Source of the DNA: an uncultured Collinsella sp.
Lineage (GTDB): Bacteria > Actinomycetota > Coriobacteriia > Coriobacteriales > Coriobacteriaceae
Direction of reading: 5' to 3'
Assembly: GCA_902496645.1 (NCBI GenBank)
Contig: CABVBR010000137.1
Coordinates: 1-5,384, forward strand
Length of the DNA stretch: 5,384 bases
Shown here piece by piece: positions 1 to 4,666 of this stretch. Position 1 is the first letter of the stretch. Each line of letters opens with the position of its first letter. The translations under genes and the position numbers were made by a program. The notes beneath the pieces were generated by a model. It worked only from the letters and a program-made list of their open reading frames with translations. It had not been told where the DNA came from and did no database searches.

Positions 1-40
1 CCGCCGCAAGGAGTACTCCCCTTGCGGCGGTTTCTTTCTT
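1..40 (+). terminator. Rho-independent terminator of an upstream rightward gene
   Basis: Bases 1-11 pair perfectly with 20-30 (11-bp GC-rich stem, 8-nt loop), followed by the T-rich tract TTTCTTTCTT. It ends a rightward transcript whose gene lies off the left edge. Read leftward, the same hairpin is preceded by an A-rich run, so it may also stop the convergent gene at 72-278; the sequence after it on that strand is outside the window. Confidence 0.88.
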
Positions 41-71
41 CATCTATAGCCAGTGGTCGGCGTCCCAACAG

Positions 72-278
72 TTAGAGCTGCGACTCCGGAGCCTCGTCCT
101 CGTCATCGCGACAAAGGACCACGCCCACGCTTCCCAGCAGCGCGGCCGCGATCAGCGCACCGACCACGATAGGAGCAGCCCCGCATGACCCCTGCATGCC
201 CGCGACGAGCGCGGCGGTAGGGCCAAGACAGCCAAGCATCAATGCGACGGCGGCAACGGCGATATCTCGAGCGTTCAC
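72..278 (-). CDS. Small two-helix membrane protein, hypothetical
   Basis: A 68-residue protein of unknown function. Two hydrophobic stretches are visible, about residues 6-27 and 36-55, both rich in Ala, Val, Leu and Gly and long enough to cross a membrane. A short loop separates them, and a strongly acidic, probably exposed tail follows (DDEDEAPE, residues 58-65). There are three cysteines, at 17, 32 and 56. The start is GTG at 276-278, chosen because GGAGG (289-293 on the complement) sits 10 bases upstream and no better start is seen. It ends with TAA about 30 bases from the convergent terminator at 1-40. A 186-base gap containing a long hairpin separates it from the secreted protein gene upstream, so it is probably a separate transcription unit. 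I do not recognise a family. The ribosome binding site, membrane topology and reasonable termini make it likely to be real. Confidence 0.62.
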   Translation of the reverse strand: MNARDIAVAAVALMLGCLGPTAALVAGMQGSCGAAPIVVGALIAAALLGSVGVVLCRDDEDEAPESQL

Positions 279-393
279 AAGACCACTTCCTCCACGAGAA
301 AGACCTTATTTCTCATGAACTAGTGTGCCCCGCGTCCATTTGCGCGGCGTACCGCCACGGTAAGGGCTCTGTTAACTCAAGCGCATACATAGA

Positions 394-437
394 ACGGGCG
401 TCTTTACGTTGCCCAAAAGCTCGGTAAAGACGCCCGT
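394..437 (-). terminator. Long perfect hairpin, probable terminator of the 465-1241 gene
   Basis: Bases 394-407 pair with 424-437 in a perfect 14-bp stem (outer part ACGGGCG, inner part TCTTTAC) around a 16-nt loop. It lies 27 bases beyond the stop codon of the leftward secreted protein gene. The T-tract expected for an intrinsic terminator is poor: TTCTATGT follows on the leftward strand and no T-run follows on the rightward strand. It may be a weak terminator, a 3' stabilising hairpin, or a Rho-assisted end. Confidence 0.6.
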
Positions 438-464
438 CCGCCAAACAACTATGATGTCGAAAGA

Positions 465-1241
465 TTACCAGCCGGTGTAGTAGTCGGTGGTTCCGGCAGC
501 GCAGCCGGAGTCATAGACCTTGCACTCACCCTTGGATCCGGTAAACGTGGAGCCCTGGGCCTTATCGCCCGCGGCCACAACATAATAGCCATCGGAATCA
601 CGCCAAAAACCCTCGGAATCCTGCGTCCATTCGCCCGTGCGGTGGTGATACAACACGTTGCTGCTGTAATAAGTCTCGCGGCGGCCGTTATAGTTATTGA
701 CGCCGCTCGAACGCGTCAGGCCCGAGCCGTTCGCATAATACGCAGCAGACGCGTAAGACGAGCCGGAGCCGGCGTTGTAATACGAAGCCTGAACGGCCTC
801 AGCGGCCTCGGCTTCGGCTGCGGCAGCCTCGAGCGCCTCGCGCTTGGCATCCTCAAGCGTAGAGCGAAGCTCGTCGAGCTCGGTCGACTTGGCGTCGACC
901 TCCCCCATCGTCAACAGGCTACCCGCGCCGTCGATGCAGCCCTGCAACACAGCGCGCTCGTCATCGGTAGCATAGTCGCCATACATATTCATAATGATCT
1001 GAGCGCGCATCTCCAGGGAATCGCGCTTTGCCTCCATCGAGGCGTTCCACTCCTGCATGGAGCCATAACCATCGCCGCGATAGTCGACGGGCTGCACCAG
1101 CGTCGCCTCGGACGGCGCAGACCCGACCGTATCGGACAGTGTTGCCGCATGGGCATCAGTTGCGCCGGCGCCCGCCAAAAGTGCCACGGTCAGAGCGGCG
1201 GAAAGGGCGGCGGCTTTCGGTTTTCGTGAATCGATCCTCAT
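465..1241 (-). CDS. Secreted coiled-coil protein with C-terminal 3D-like (three-aspartate) domain
   Basis: A 258-residue exported protein, probably acting on or near the cell wall. Residues 1-32 form a Sec signal peptide: a basic start (MRIDSRKPK), a hydrophobic Ala/Leu core and an AHA cleavage site before ATLSD. Residues about 60-152 are charged and helical, ending in an Ala/Glu-rich coiled-coil-like stretch (115-152). A low-complexity Gly/Ser/Tyr/Ala linker spans 153-178. The C-terminus (about 180-258) resembles the 3D domain of MltA- and YabE-like wall enzymes, a double-psi beta barrel: AAGD (Asp226), VYDSG (Asp244) and GTTDYY (Asp253) match its three conserved aspartates. Cys240 and Cys247 could form a disulfide. 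A peptidoglycan-cleaving role is inferred from the fold resemblance only. I start at ATG 1239-1241 because GGAGG (1252-1256) lies 10 bases upstream and the signal peptide begins there. The longer start at 1307 lies inside the predicted -10 box and would put 22 extra residues before the signal peptide. It is probably monocistronic. Confidence 0.85.
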   Translation of the reverse strand: MRIDSRKPKAAALSAALTVALLAGAGATDAHAATLSDTVGSAPSEATLVQPVDYRGDGYGSMQEWNASMEAKRDSLEMRAQIIMNMYGDYATDDERAVLQGCIDGAGSLLTMGEVDAKSTELDELRSTLEDAKREALEAAAAEAEAAEAVQASYYNAGSGSSYASAAYYANGSGLTRSSGVNNYNGRRETYYSSNVLYHHRTGEWTQDSEGFWRDSDGYYVVAAGDKAQGSTFTGSKGECKVYDSGCAAGTTDYYTGW

Positions 1242-1305
1242 GTAGCTGGAACCTCCGTAGTGCGTTTTTGCTGCGTTTGAGCTGCGTGTGATTCGATCGC
1301 GCTGC

Positions 1306-1311
1306 ATAGTA
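1306..1311 (-). promoter_or_regulatory. Candidate -10 box for the 465-1241 gene
   Basis: TACTAT on the leftward strand, the same hexamer as the -10 of metY. The -35 position has no good match (CGCAGG at 17-bp spacing), so this is either an activator-dependent promoter or a weak one. Transcription from here would begin near 1299 and give a leader of about 58 nt. It would also leave the ATG at 1307 untranscribed, which supports the start at 1241. Confidence 0.45.
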
Positions 1312-1413
1312 CCCCGAGCAATTCGCGACCTGCGGTTTTTCTCAAAAGGCGCACGTCAATTGCGTAAAACTCACATCCTCTCAACAGGAGTTTTCCACAA
1401 CTCGAATGCATAA

Positions 1414-1443
1414 AGCATGTCAAAAACCCTGTTTTCGCATGCT
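1414..1443. repeat. Near-palindromic 30-base element
   Basis: AGCATG (1414-1419) and CATGCT (1438-1443) pair perfectly. Inside them AAAA (1422-1425) pairs with TTTT (1432-1435), with one wobble and one mismatch between the two stems. It lies just past the metY terminator and upstream of the secreted protein gene. It could be an operator, or an RNA hairpin if metY transcription reads through. No function can be assigned. Confidence 0.4.
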
Positions 1444-1451
1444 CCCTATGC

Positions 1452-1492
1452 AAAAAAGGCGCCTGTGCAACCATTGTTCGCACAGGCGCCTT
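1452..1492 (-). terminator. Rho-independent terminator of metY
   Basis: On the leftward strand a perfect 13-bp stem (1480-1492 with 1456-1468) with an 11-nt loop is followed by TTTTTT (1457-1452). It begins 61 bases past the metY stop codon. This is the clearest terminator in the window and makes metY a probable single-gene transcript. Confidence 0.93.
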
Positions 1493-1552
1493 GAGCAGGC
1501 ATTTTATGCAGTTATACCTATCGAGTCGCAAGGGGTCCTTGCACAAGTCGCC

Positions 1553-2863
1553 TTACTCGTCCAGCGCGGCGAAGGCCTGCTTCAGATCCCAAATGATATC
1601 CTCGGCGTTCTCGGTACCGATGGAAAGACGGATCGTGGAGGGCGTAATGTTCTGCTCGGCGAGCTCCTCGGCAGAGAGCTGGGAGTGCGTGGTAGTAGCC
1701 GGGTGCACGACGAGCGACTTGACGTCGGCCACGTTGGCGAGCAGCGAGAACACCTGCAGATGATCGATGAACTTCCAAGCTGCCTCCTGGCCACCCTTAA
1801 TCTCAAAGGTAAAGATCGAGGCACCGCCGTTGGGGAAATACTGCTTGTAAAGCTCATGGTCGGGGTGCTCAGGCAGGCTCGGGTGGTTCACCTTGGCGAC
1901 GTGGCTGTCACCAGCCAGGAACTCAACGACCTTCTTGGTGTTCTCGACATGACGGTCAACGCGCAGCGACAGGGTCTCGGTGCCCTGGAGCAAGACCCAG
2001 GCGTTGAACGGGCTGATGCAGGCGCCCTCGTCACGCAGCAGGATAGCGCGGACATAGGTCGCGAAGGCGGCGGGACCGGCAGCCTCGGCAAACGAAACAC
2101 CGTGGTAGGAGGGGTTGGGCTCAGCGATCTGGGCGTACTTTCCGCTCGCCTTCCAATCGAAGTTACCGCCGTCGACGATCACACCGCCCAGCGAGGTACC
2201 GTGGCCGCCGATGAACTTGGTTGCGGAGTGGACGACGATGTTGGCACCATGCTCCAGCGGACGGAACAGATACGGGGTGCCGAAGGTGTTGTCGACGACA
2301 ACCGGCAGACCGTGCTTCTTGGCGATCTCGGAGATGGCGTCGATGTTGGGGATGTCGGAGTTGGGGTTGCCGAGCGTCTCGAGATAGATGACCGTGGTGT
2401 TGTCCTTGATGGCACCCTCGACCTCTTCCAGGTTATGGGCATCGACAAACGTGGTCTCGACGCCAAACTGGGAGAGCGTATGCTCCAGCAGGTTGTAGGA
2501 GCCACCGTAAATGGTCTTCTGAGCCACCACGTGGTCACCGGCCTGGGCAAGAGCCTGCAGGGTATAGGTGATGGCAGCAGCGCCAGAGGCGACGGCAAGA
2601 CCTGCCACGCCACCCTCGAGTGCGGCGATACGGTCCTCGAAGACACCCTGGGTGGAGTTGGTCAGACGGCCATAGATGTTACCGGCGTCGGCAAGACCAA
2701 AGCGGTCGGCGGCGTGCTGGGAATTGCGGAACACATAGCTCGTGGTCTGGTAGATAGGCACGGCACGGGAGTCGGATGCAGGATCGGCGCTCTCCTGGCC
2801 AACGTGCAGCTGCAGGGTATCGAAACCAAAGGTGTGCTCGGGGTTGTTGATGAACTGGCTCAT
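1553..2863 (-). CDS. metY: O-acetylhomoserine aminocarboxypropyltransferase (O-acetylhomoserine sulfhydrylase)
   Basis: This 436-residue PLP enzyme of the Cys/Met metabolism family (cystathionine gamma-synthase fold) is predicted to make homocysteine from O-acetyl-L-homoserine and sulfide in the cytoplasm, the direct-sulfhydrylation route to methionine. The length is normal for MetY and longer than the roughly 390 residues typical of MetB/MetC. Visible landmarks: NIYGR (62-66; Tyr64 and Arg66 contact PLP phosphate from the neighbouring subunit), ASG (92-94), YLETLGNPN (160-168), VVVDNTFGTP (188-197; Asp191 to the PLP ring nitrogen), SATK (213-216; Lys216 Schiff base) followed by GGHGTSLGG, and STIRLSIG (409-416; Arg412 for substrate carboxylate). 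The N-terminal FDTLQLHVGQ is typical of the MetY branch. The start ATG at 2861-2863 has AAGGAG (2870-2875) 6 bases upstream. The gene is divergent from a LysR regulator, has a strong promoter, a long structured leader and its own terminator. A related gamma-replacement activity on another homoserine ester cannot be excluded. Confidence 0.95.
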   Translation of the reverse strand: MSQFINNPEHTFGFDTLQLHVGQESADPASDSRAVPIYQTTSYVFRNSQHAADRFGLADAGNIYGRLTNSTQGVFEDRIAALEGGVAGLAVASGAAAITYTLQALAQAGDHVVAQKTIYGGSYNLLEHTLSQFGVETTFVDAHNLEEVEGAIKDNTTVIYLETLGNPNSDIPNIDAISEIAKKHGLPVVVDNTFGTPYLFRPLEHGANIVVHSATKFIGGHGTSLGGVIVDGGNFDWKASGKYAQIAEPNPSYHGVSFAEAAGPAAFATYVRAILLRDEGACISPFNAWVLLQGTETLSLRVDRHVENTKKVVEFLAGDSHVAKVNHPSLPEHPDHELYKQYFPNGGASIFTFEIKGGQEAAWKFIDHLQVFSLLANVADVKSLVVHPATTTHSQLSAEELAEQNITPSTIRLSIGTENAEDIIWDLKQAFAALDE

Positions 2864-2866
2864 GAT

Positions 2867-2879
2867 GATCTCCTTGATC
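2867..2879 (-). promoter_or_regulatory. metY ribosome binding site inside a GATC/GATC repeat
   Basis: AAGGAG is placed 6 bases before the metY ATG and is flanked on both sides by GATC, so a small 4-bp hairpin could hold it in its loop. The hexamer AGGAGA also occurs upstream at 2917-2922 in an almost identical context (GATCAGGAGA), so segments that pair with one copy can also pair with the other. Confidence 0.7.
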
Positions 2880-2917
2880 GAACAAAAGTAAATAAAAAAA
2901 GAGAAGTAAGTCGCTGT

Positions 2918-2949
2918 CTCCTGATCACGCCGACGGGCGCAAACAGGAG
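2918..2949 (-). promoter_or_regulatory. metY leader hairpin B (segments 2:3)
   Basis: On the leftward strand CTCCTG (2944-2949) pairs with CAGGAG (2918-2923). Inside, CGCC/GGCG closes a CGTC loop, with one U-U mismatch and U-A, U-G and G-U pairs between the two stems. It contains the last codons and the TGA of the leader ORF. It shares its 5' arm with hairpin A, so the two cannot form fully at the same time. Function is inferred. Confidence 0.5.
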
Positions 2950-2978
2950 CCCGGCATTCGTCTTGGCAAGCAATTCAT
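2925..2978 (-). CDS. Putative 17-residue leader peptide of metY
   Basis: This is a short ORF in the metY leader. It starts at ATG 2976-2978, with a perfect AAAGGAGG (2986-2993) 7 bases upstream, one of the best ribosome binding sites in the window. It encodes MNCLPRRMPGSCLRPSA and stops with TGA at 2925-2927, 61 bases before the metY ATG. Two of 17 residues are Cys (TGC codon 3, TGT codon 12) and two are Met. Codons 6-7 are AGA CGA, rare Arg codons for a high-GC genome. It has no hydrophobic segment and is unlikely to work as a protein. The fit is a regulatory upstream ORF whose translation state, set by Cys or another signal, controls RNA pairing ahead of metY. It is not a family I recognise and could be a chance ORF, but its ribosome binding site and its overlap with two hairpins argue against that. 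Confidence 0.5.
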   Translation of the reverse strand: MNCLPRRMPGSCLRPSA

Positions 2979-2991
2979 ATGCGGGCCTCCT
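2945..2991 (-). promoter_or_regulatory. metY leader hairpin A (segments 1:2)
   Basis: On the leftward strand AGGAGGCCCGCAT (2991-2979) pairs with ATGCCGGGCTCCT (2957-2945): 11 of 13 positions pair with two mismatches, or 12 pairs with one bulge on each side. The 21-nt loop begins at the leader ORF's ATG. The 5' arm contains that ORF's ribosome binding site, so the hairpin would block its translation unless it is opened. Confidence 0.55.
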
Positions 2992-3046
2992 TTCGCATCC
3001 CGGTTCCGTGGTCGGTTTAATTACCTACCGCCTTTGTGTGTTTTGA

Positions 3047-3075
3047 ATAGTACGAGCATTGTTTCCCTCGGTCAA
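3047..3075 (-). promoter_or_regulatory. Promoter of metY
   Basis: TTGACC (3070-3075) and TACTAT (3047-3052) on the leftward strand are separated by exactly 17 bp, a near-consensus housekeeping promoter. Transcription would start near 3040, giving a metY leader of about 177 nt, long enough for cis-regulation. Confidence 0.82.
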
Positions 3076-3097
3076 TCACTTAAAAGCGCTAACCTGT

Positions 3098-3121
3098 TAT
3101 CGGTTTTATAGATAGCTATCG
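3098..3121. promoter_or_regulatory. Candidate LysR-type operator in the metY/lysR divergent region
   Basis: TATC (3098-3101) and GATA (3111-3114) are separated by 9 bases, the T-N11-A/ATC-N9-GAT form favoured by LysR regulators. A second, overlapping perfect palindrome GATAGCTATC lies at 3111-3120, and TATCG is repeated 19 bases apart. The first site is centred about 66 bases upstream of the predicted metY start point, the classical LysR recognition position. It also lies just upstream of the LysR gene's own ribosome binding site, consistent with autoregulation. A poor -10-like TATAGA (3107-3112) for the LysR gene lies within it. Confidence 0.6.
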
Positions 3122-3136
3122 AAAGGACGGGCGCTG

Positions 3137-4039
3137 ATGACCCTCCAGCAGCTTCGTTTTCTGATCGCCGTGGCAGAGTCCGGCTCAATCAACGCCGCAG
3201 CTCAGCGCCTCTATACCGCACAGTCCAATATCTCCAACGCCGTCAAAAGCCTGGAACAGGAACTTCATATCGAAATCTTTACGCGCTCTAGCCGCGGTGT
3301 TGCACTCACCAACGACGGCACCGAGCTTTTGGGTTATGCACGCCAGGTCGTAGAGCAGGCCGACATGCTCGAGGCCCGCTACGAGGACGGCGGTACACCT
3401 CAGGCCCGCCTCGCCATTTCCGCCCAGCACTACGCCTTTTCGGTTGAGGCCTTTGTCAACGTAGTCGAGCGCTGCCGCGACAGCAAGTTCGAGTTCATCA
3501 TGCGCGAGACCACCACATCGCAGATCATCGATGACGTCCGTGCGTTTCGCAGCGATATCGGCATTCTGTATCTGGATGACTTTAACGCCCGCGTTCTGCA
3601 GAAGGCTTTTGCCGATGCCCGCGCAAGCTTCCATCCCCTATTCGACGCGACGGTCCACGTCTTCGTTAGCGAGCGCCACCCGCTCGCCCGCCGCCCTCAG
3701 CTGTCCCTTGCCGATCTCACGCCCTATACGCGCTACAGCTTTGAGCAGGGAACCTCAAACTCCTTCTATTACGCCGAGGAACCTTTTAGCTATATCCCTT
3801 GCGACCGCAACATACGAATCTCGGACCGCGGAACACTTACCAACTTACTTATCACGTCGAACGGTTACACCCTGTCGACCGGAGTCCTCTCCAACGAAAT
3901 GCAGTGGGGTATGGCATCGATCCCGTTAGCAGACGCCCCAACGATGCACGTAGGCTATATCATGCACGACGAGCGCAAGCCCTCTCCCCTCTTGCAGCAA
4001 TACCTCGACGAGCTCAACCGCATCATCCATGCCAACTAA
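3137..4039 (+). CDS. LysR-family transcriptional regulator, probable regulator of metY
   Basis: This 300-residue protein has the usual LysR length and architecture. Residues 1-60 form the winged helix-turn-helix: MTLQQLRFLIAVAESGSINA, then AAQRLYTAQSNISNAVKSLE carrying the recognition helix, then FTRSSRGVALTNDG. A linker helix follows (about 61-85). Residues about 88-300 are the two-lobed periplasmic-binding-like effector domain, with the typical FVSERHPLA strand-turn at 176-184. The start ATG at 3137-3139 has GAAAGGA (3121-3127) 9 bases upstream. It is divergent from metY with 273 bases between the start codons and a candidate operator inside, the classic arrangement for a LysR protein controlling its neighbour and itself. 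A sulfur-related co-inducer such as O-acetylserine, O-acetylhomoserine or homocysteine would fit the context, but the effector cannot be read from the sequence, so I give no symbol. No terminator is obvious after the stop codon. Confidence 0.93.
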   Translation: MTLQQLRFLIAVAESGSINAAAQRLYTAQSNISNAVKSLEQELHIEIFTRSSRGVALTNDGTELLGYARQVVEQADMLEARYEDGGTPQARLAISAQHYAFSVEAFVNVVERCRDSKFEFIMRETTTSQIIDDVRAFRSDIGILYLDDFNARVLQKAFADARASFHPLFDATVHVFVSERHPLARRPQLSLADLTPYTRYSFEQGTSNSFYYAEEPFSYIPCDRNIRISDRGTLTNLLITSNGYTLSTGVLSNEMQWGMASIPLADAPTMHVGYIMHDERKPSPLLQQYLDELNRIIHAN

Positions 4040-4068
4040 CTGTCGGAAGACGGGGTAGAAATCGCAGA

Positions 4069-4100
4069 TTGCTAGCCCCCGGCTGGCATGGCGCTACAAT
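4069..4100 (+). promoter_or_regulatory. Candidate promoter of the ribonuclease HI gene
   Basis: TACAAT (4095-4100) is a good -10 box, preceded by GCGC. The nearest -35-like hexamer, TTGCTA (4069-4074), is 20 bp away, longer than optimal. Transcription would start near 4107, after the ATG at 4088, so that longer start would not be transcribed. Confidence 0.55.
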
Positions 4101-4138
4101 GGTCACTCACACGAAACATACCCAACGAAAGGAACCAT

Positions 4139-4624
4139 GTGAAGGTCATCATCTATACCGACGGCTCGGCCCGATCAAATCCGGGACGCGGCGGCTACGG
4201 CGCCGTGCTCAAATACACCAACCCCGCCGGCAAGACCTTCACCTCCGAGCTTTCGCGCGGCTACGCCAAGACCACCAACAACCGCATGGAGCTCATGGCG
4301 GTCATCGTGGCGCTCGAGGCGCTCAACCGCCCCTGCGACGTCGAAGTCCATTCCGATTCGCAGTACGTCGTCAACGCCTTTAACAAGCACTGGATCGACG
4401 GCTGGAAAAAGCGCGGATGGAAAACCGCCAACAAGCAGCCCGTCAAGAACCGCGATCTGTGGGAGCGCCTGCTCACCGCAAAGAGCAAGCACAAAGTGGA
4501 GTTCATCTGGGTTAAGGGCCACGCCGGTCATGAGCTCAACGAGCGCTGCGACGAGCTTGCCACCACGGCGGCCGACGGCAGCAACCTCGATATCGACGCC
4601 GGCTTTAACGAGAGCGACCTGTAA
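4139..4624 (+). CDS. rnhA: Ribonuclease HI
   Basis: This 161-residue enzyme is predicted to cleave the RNA strand of RNA-DNA hybrids, removing R-loops and replication primers in the cytoplasm. The length is close to the E. coli protein (155). The metal-binding acidic set is intact: Asp8 in YTDGSARSNPG, Glu51 in NNRMEL, Asp73 in HSDSQYV and Asp138 in NERCDELA. The catalytic His128 lies in VKGHAGH. The basic handle HWIDGWKKRGWKT (84-96) that grips the hybrid is present, as in type 1 enzymes. The start is GTG 4139-4141, with GAAAGGA (4127-4133) 5 bases upstream; the ATG overlapping it at 4137 runs straight into TGA. The in-frame ATG at 4088 is rejected because it lies upstream of the -10 box and adds 17 residues absent from the family. 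It lies 99 bases after the LysR gene with its own promoter, so it is probably an independent unit. Confidence 0.96.
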   Translation: MKVIIYTDGSARSNPGRGGYGAVLKYTNPAGKTFTSELSRGYAKTTNNRMELMAVIVALEALNRPCDVEVHSDSQYVVNAFNKHWIDGWKKRGWKTANKQPVKNRDLWERLLTAKSKHKVEFIWVKGHAGHELNERCDELATTAADGSNLDIDAGFNESDL

Positions 4625-4660
4625 CGGCGTTTTCGCACGCTATTTCCTGTCCCCTCGCGC

Positions 4661-4666
4661 TACACT
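4661..4666 (+). promoter_or_regulatory. Candidate -10 box for the Gfo/Idh/MocA gene
   Basis: TACACT preceded by GCGC, the same CGCTACA context as the -10 of the ribonuclease gene. No -35 match is visible at 16-19 bp. Start near 4673, leader about 27 nt. Confidence 0.42.

Larger units (their letters stand above)
1242..1552. other. Intergenic region between the secreted protein gene and metY
   Basis: This 311-base gap holds no credible gene on either strand. From left to right it contains the ribosome binding site of the leftward gene (1252-1256), three 11-base-phased ACGCA repeats (1255-1287), a candidate -10 box (1306-1311), a cluster of inverted repeats (1366-1443), and the metY terminator (1452-1492). 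A single TTTTCCACA at 1391-1399 resembles a DnaA box with one mismatch but is isolated. Confidence 0.75.

Noticed and set aside
242..427. 61-codon + strand ORF over the intergenic hairpin
   Set aside because: It overlaps the start of the 72-278 gene on the opposite strand, runs through the 394-437 hairpin, and has no ribosome binding site or recognisable composition.
642..1229. 195-codon open frame on the + strand across the secreted protein gene
   Set aside because: It is antisense to a protein with a clear signal peptide, coiled coil and 3D-like domain. Its translation is Arg/Ala/Val/Ile-rich with no recognisable feature, and it lacks a convincing ribosome binding site.
1391..1399. DnaA box (TTTTCCACA)
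   Set aside because: It is a single site with one mismatch to the usual TTATCCACA, with no cluster and no origin-type neighbours.
1238..1546. 102-codon leftward ORF between metY and the secreted protein gene
   Set aside because: It runs through the metY terminator and the promoter region of the next gene, and its translation has no coherent features.
2864..3040. SAM riboswitch upstream of metY
   Set aside because: SAM riboswitches are common before such genes, so I looked for the SAM-I core and for SAM-II, SAM-IV and SAM-VI-like layouts by eye. I saw none of their conserved cores. A covariance-model scan against Rfam would settle this.
1406..3046. 546-codon open frame on the + strand across metY
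   Set aside because: It is antisense to metY, which matches its family over its full length with all active-site residues. The antisense frame is an effect of high-GC codon bias, and its translation is a Gly/Val/Asp-rich shadow without domains.
4051..4081. Terminator after the LysR gene
   Set aside because: CGGGG (4051-4055) can pair with CCCCG (4077-4081), with a further TAG/CTA after a 2-nt bulge, but no T-tract follows and the arm overlaps the promoter of the ribonuclease gene.
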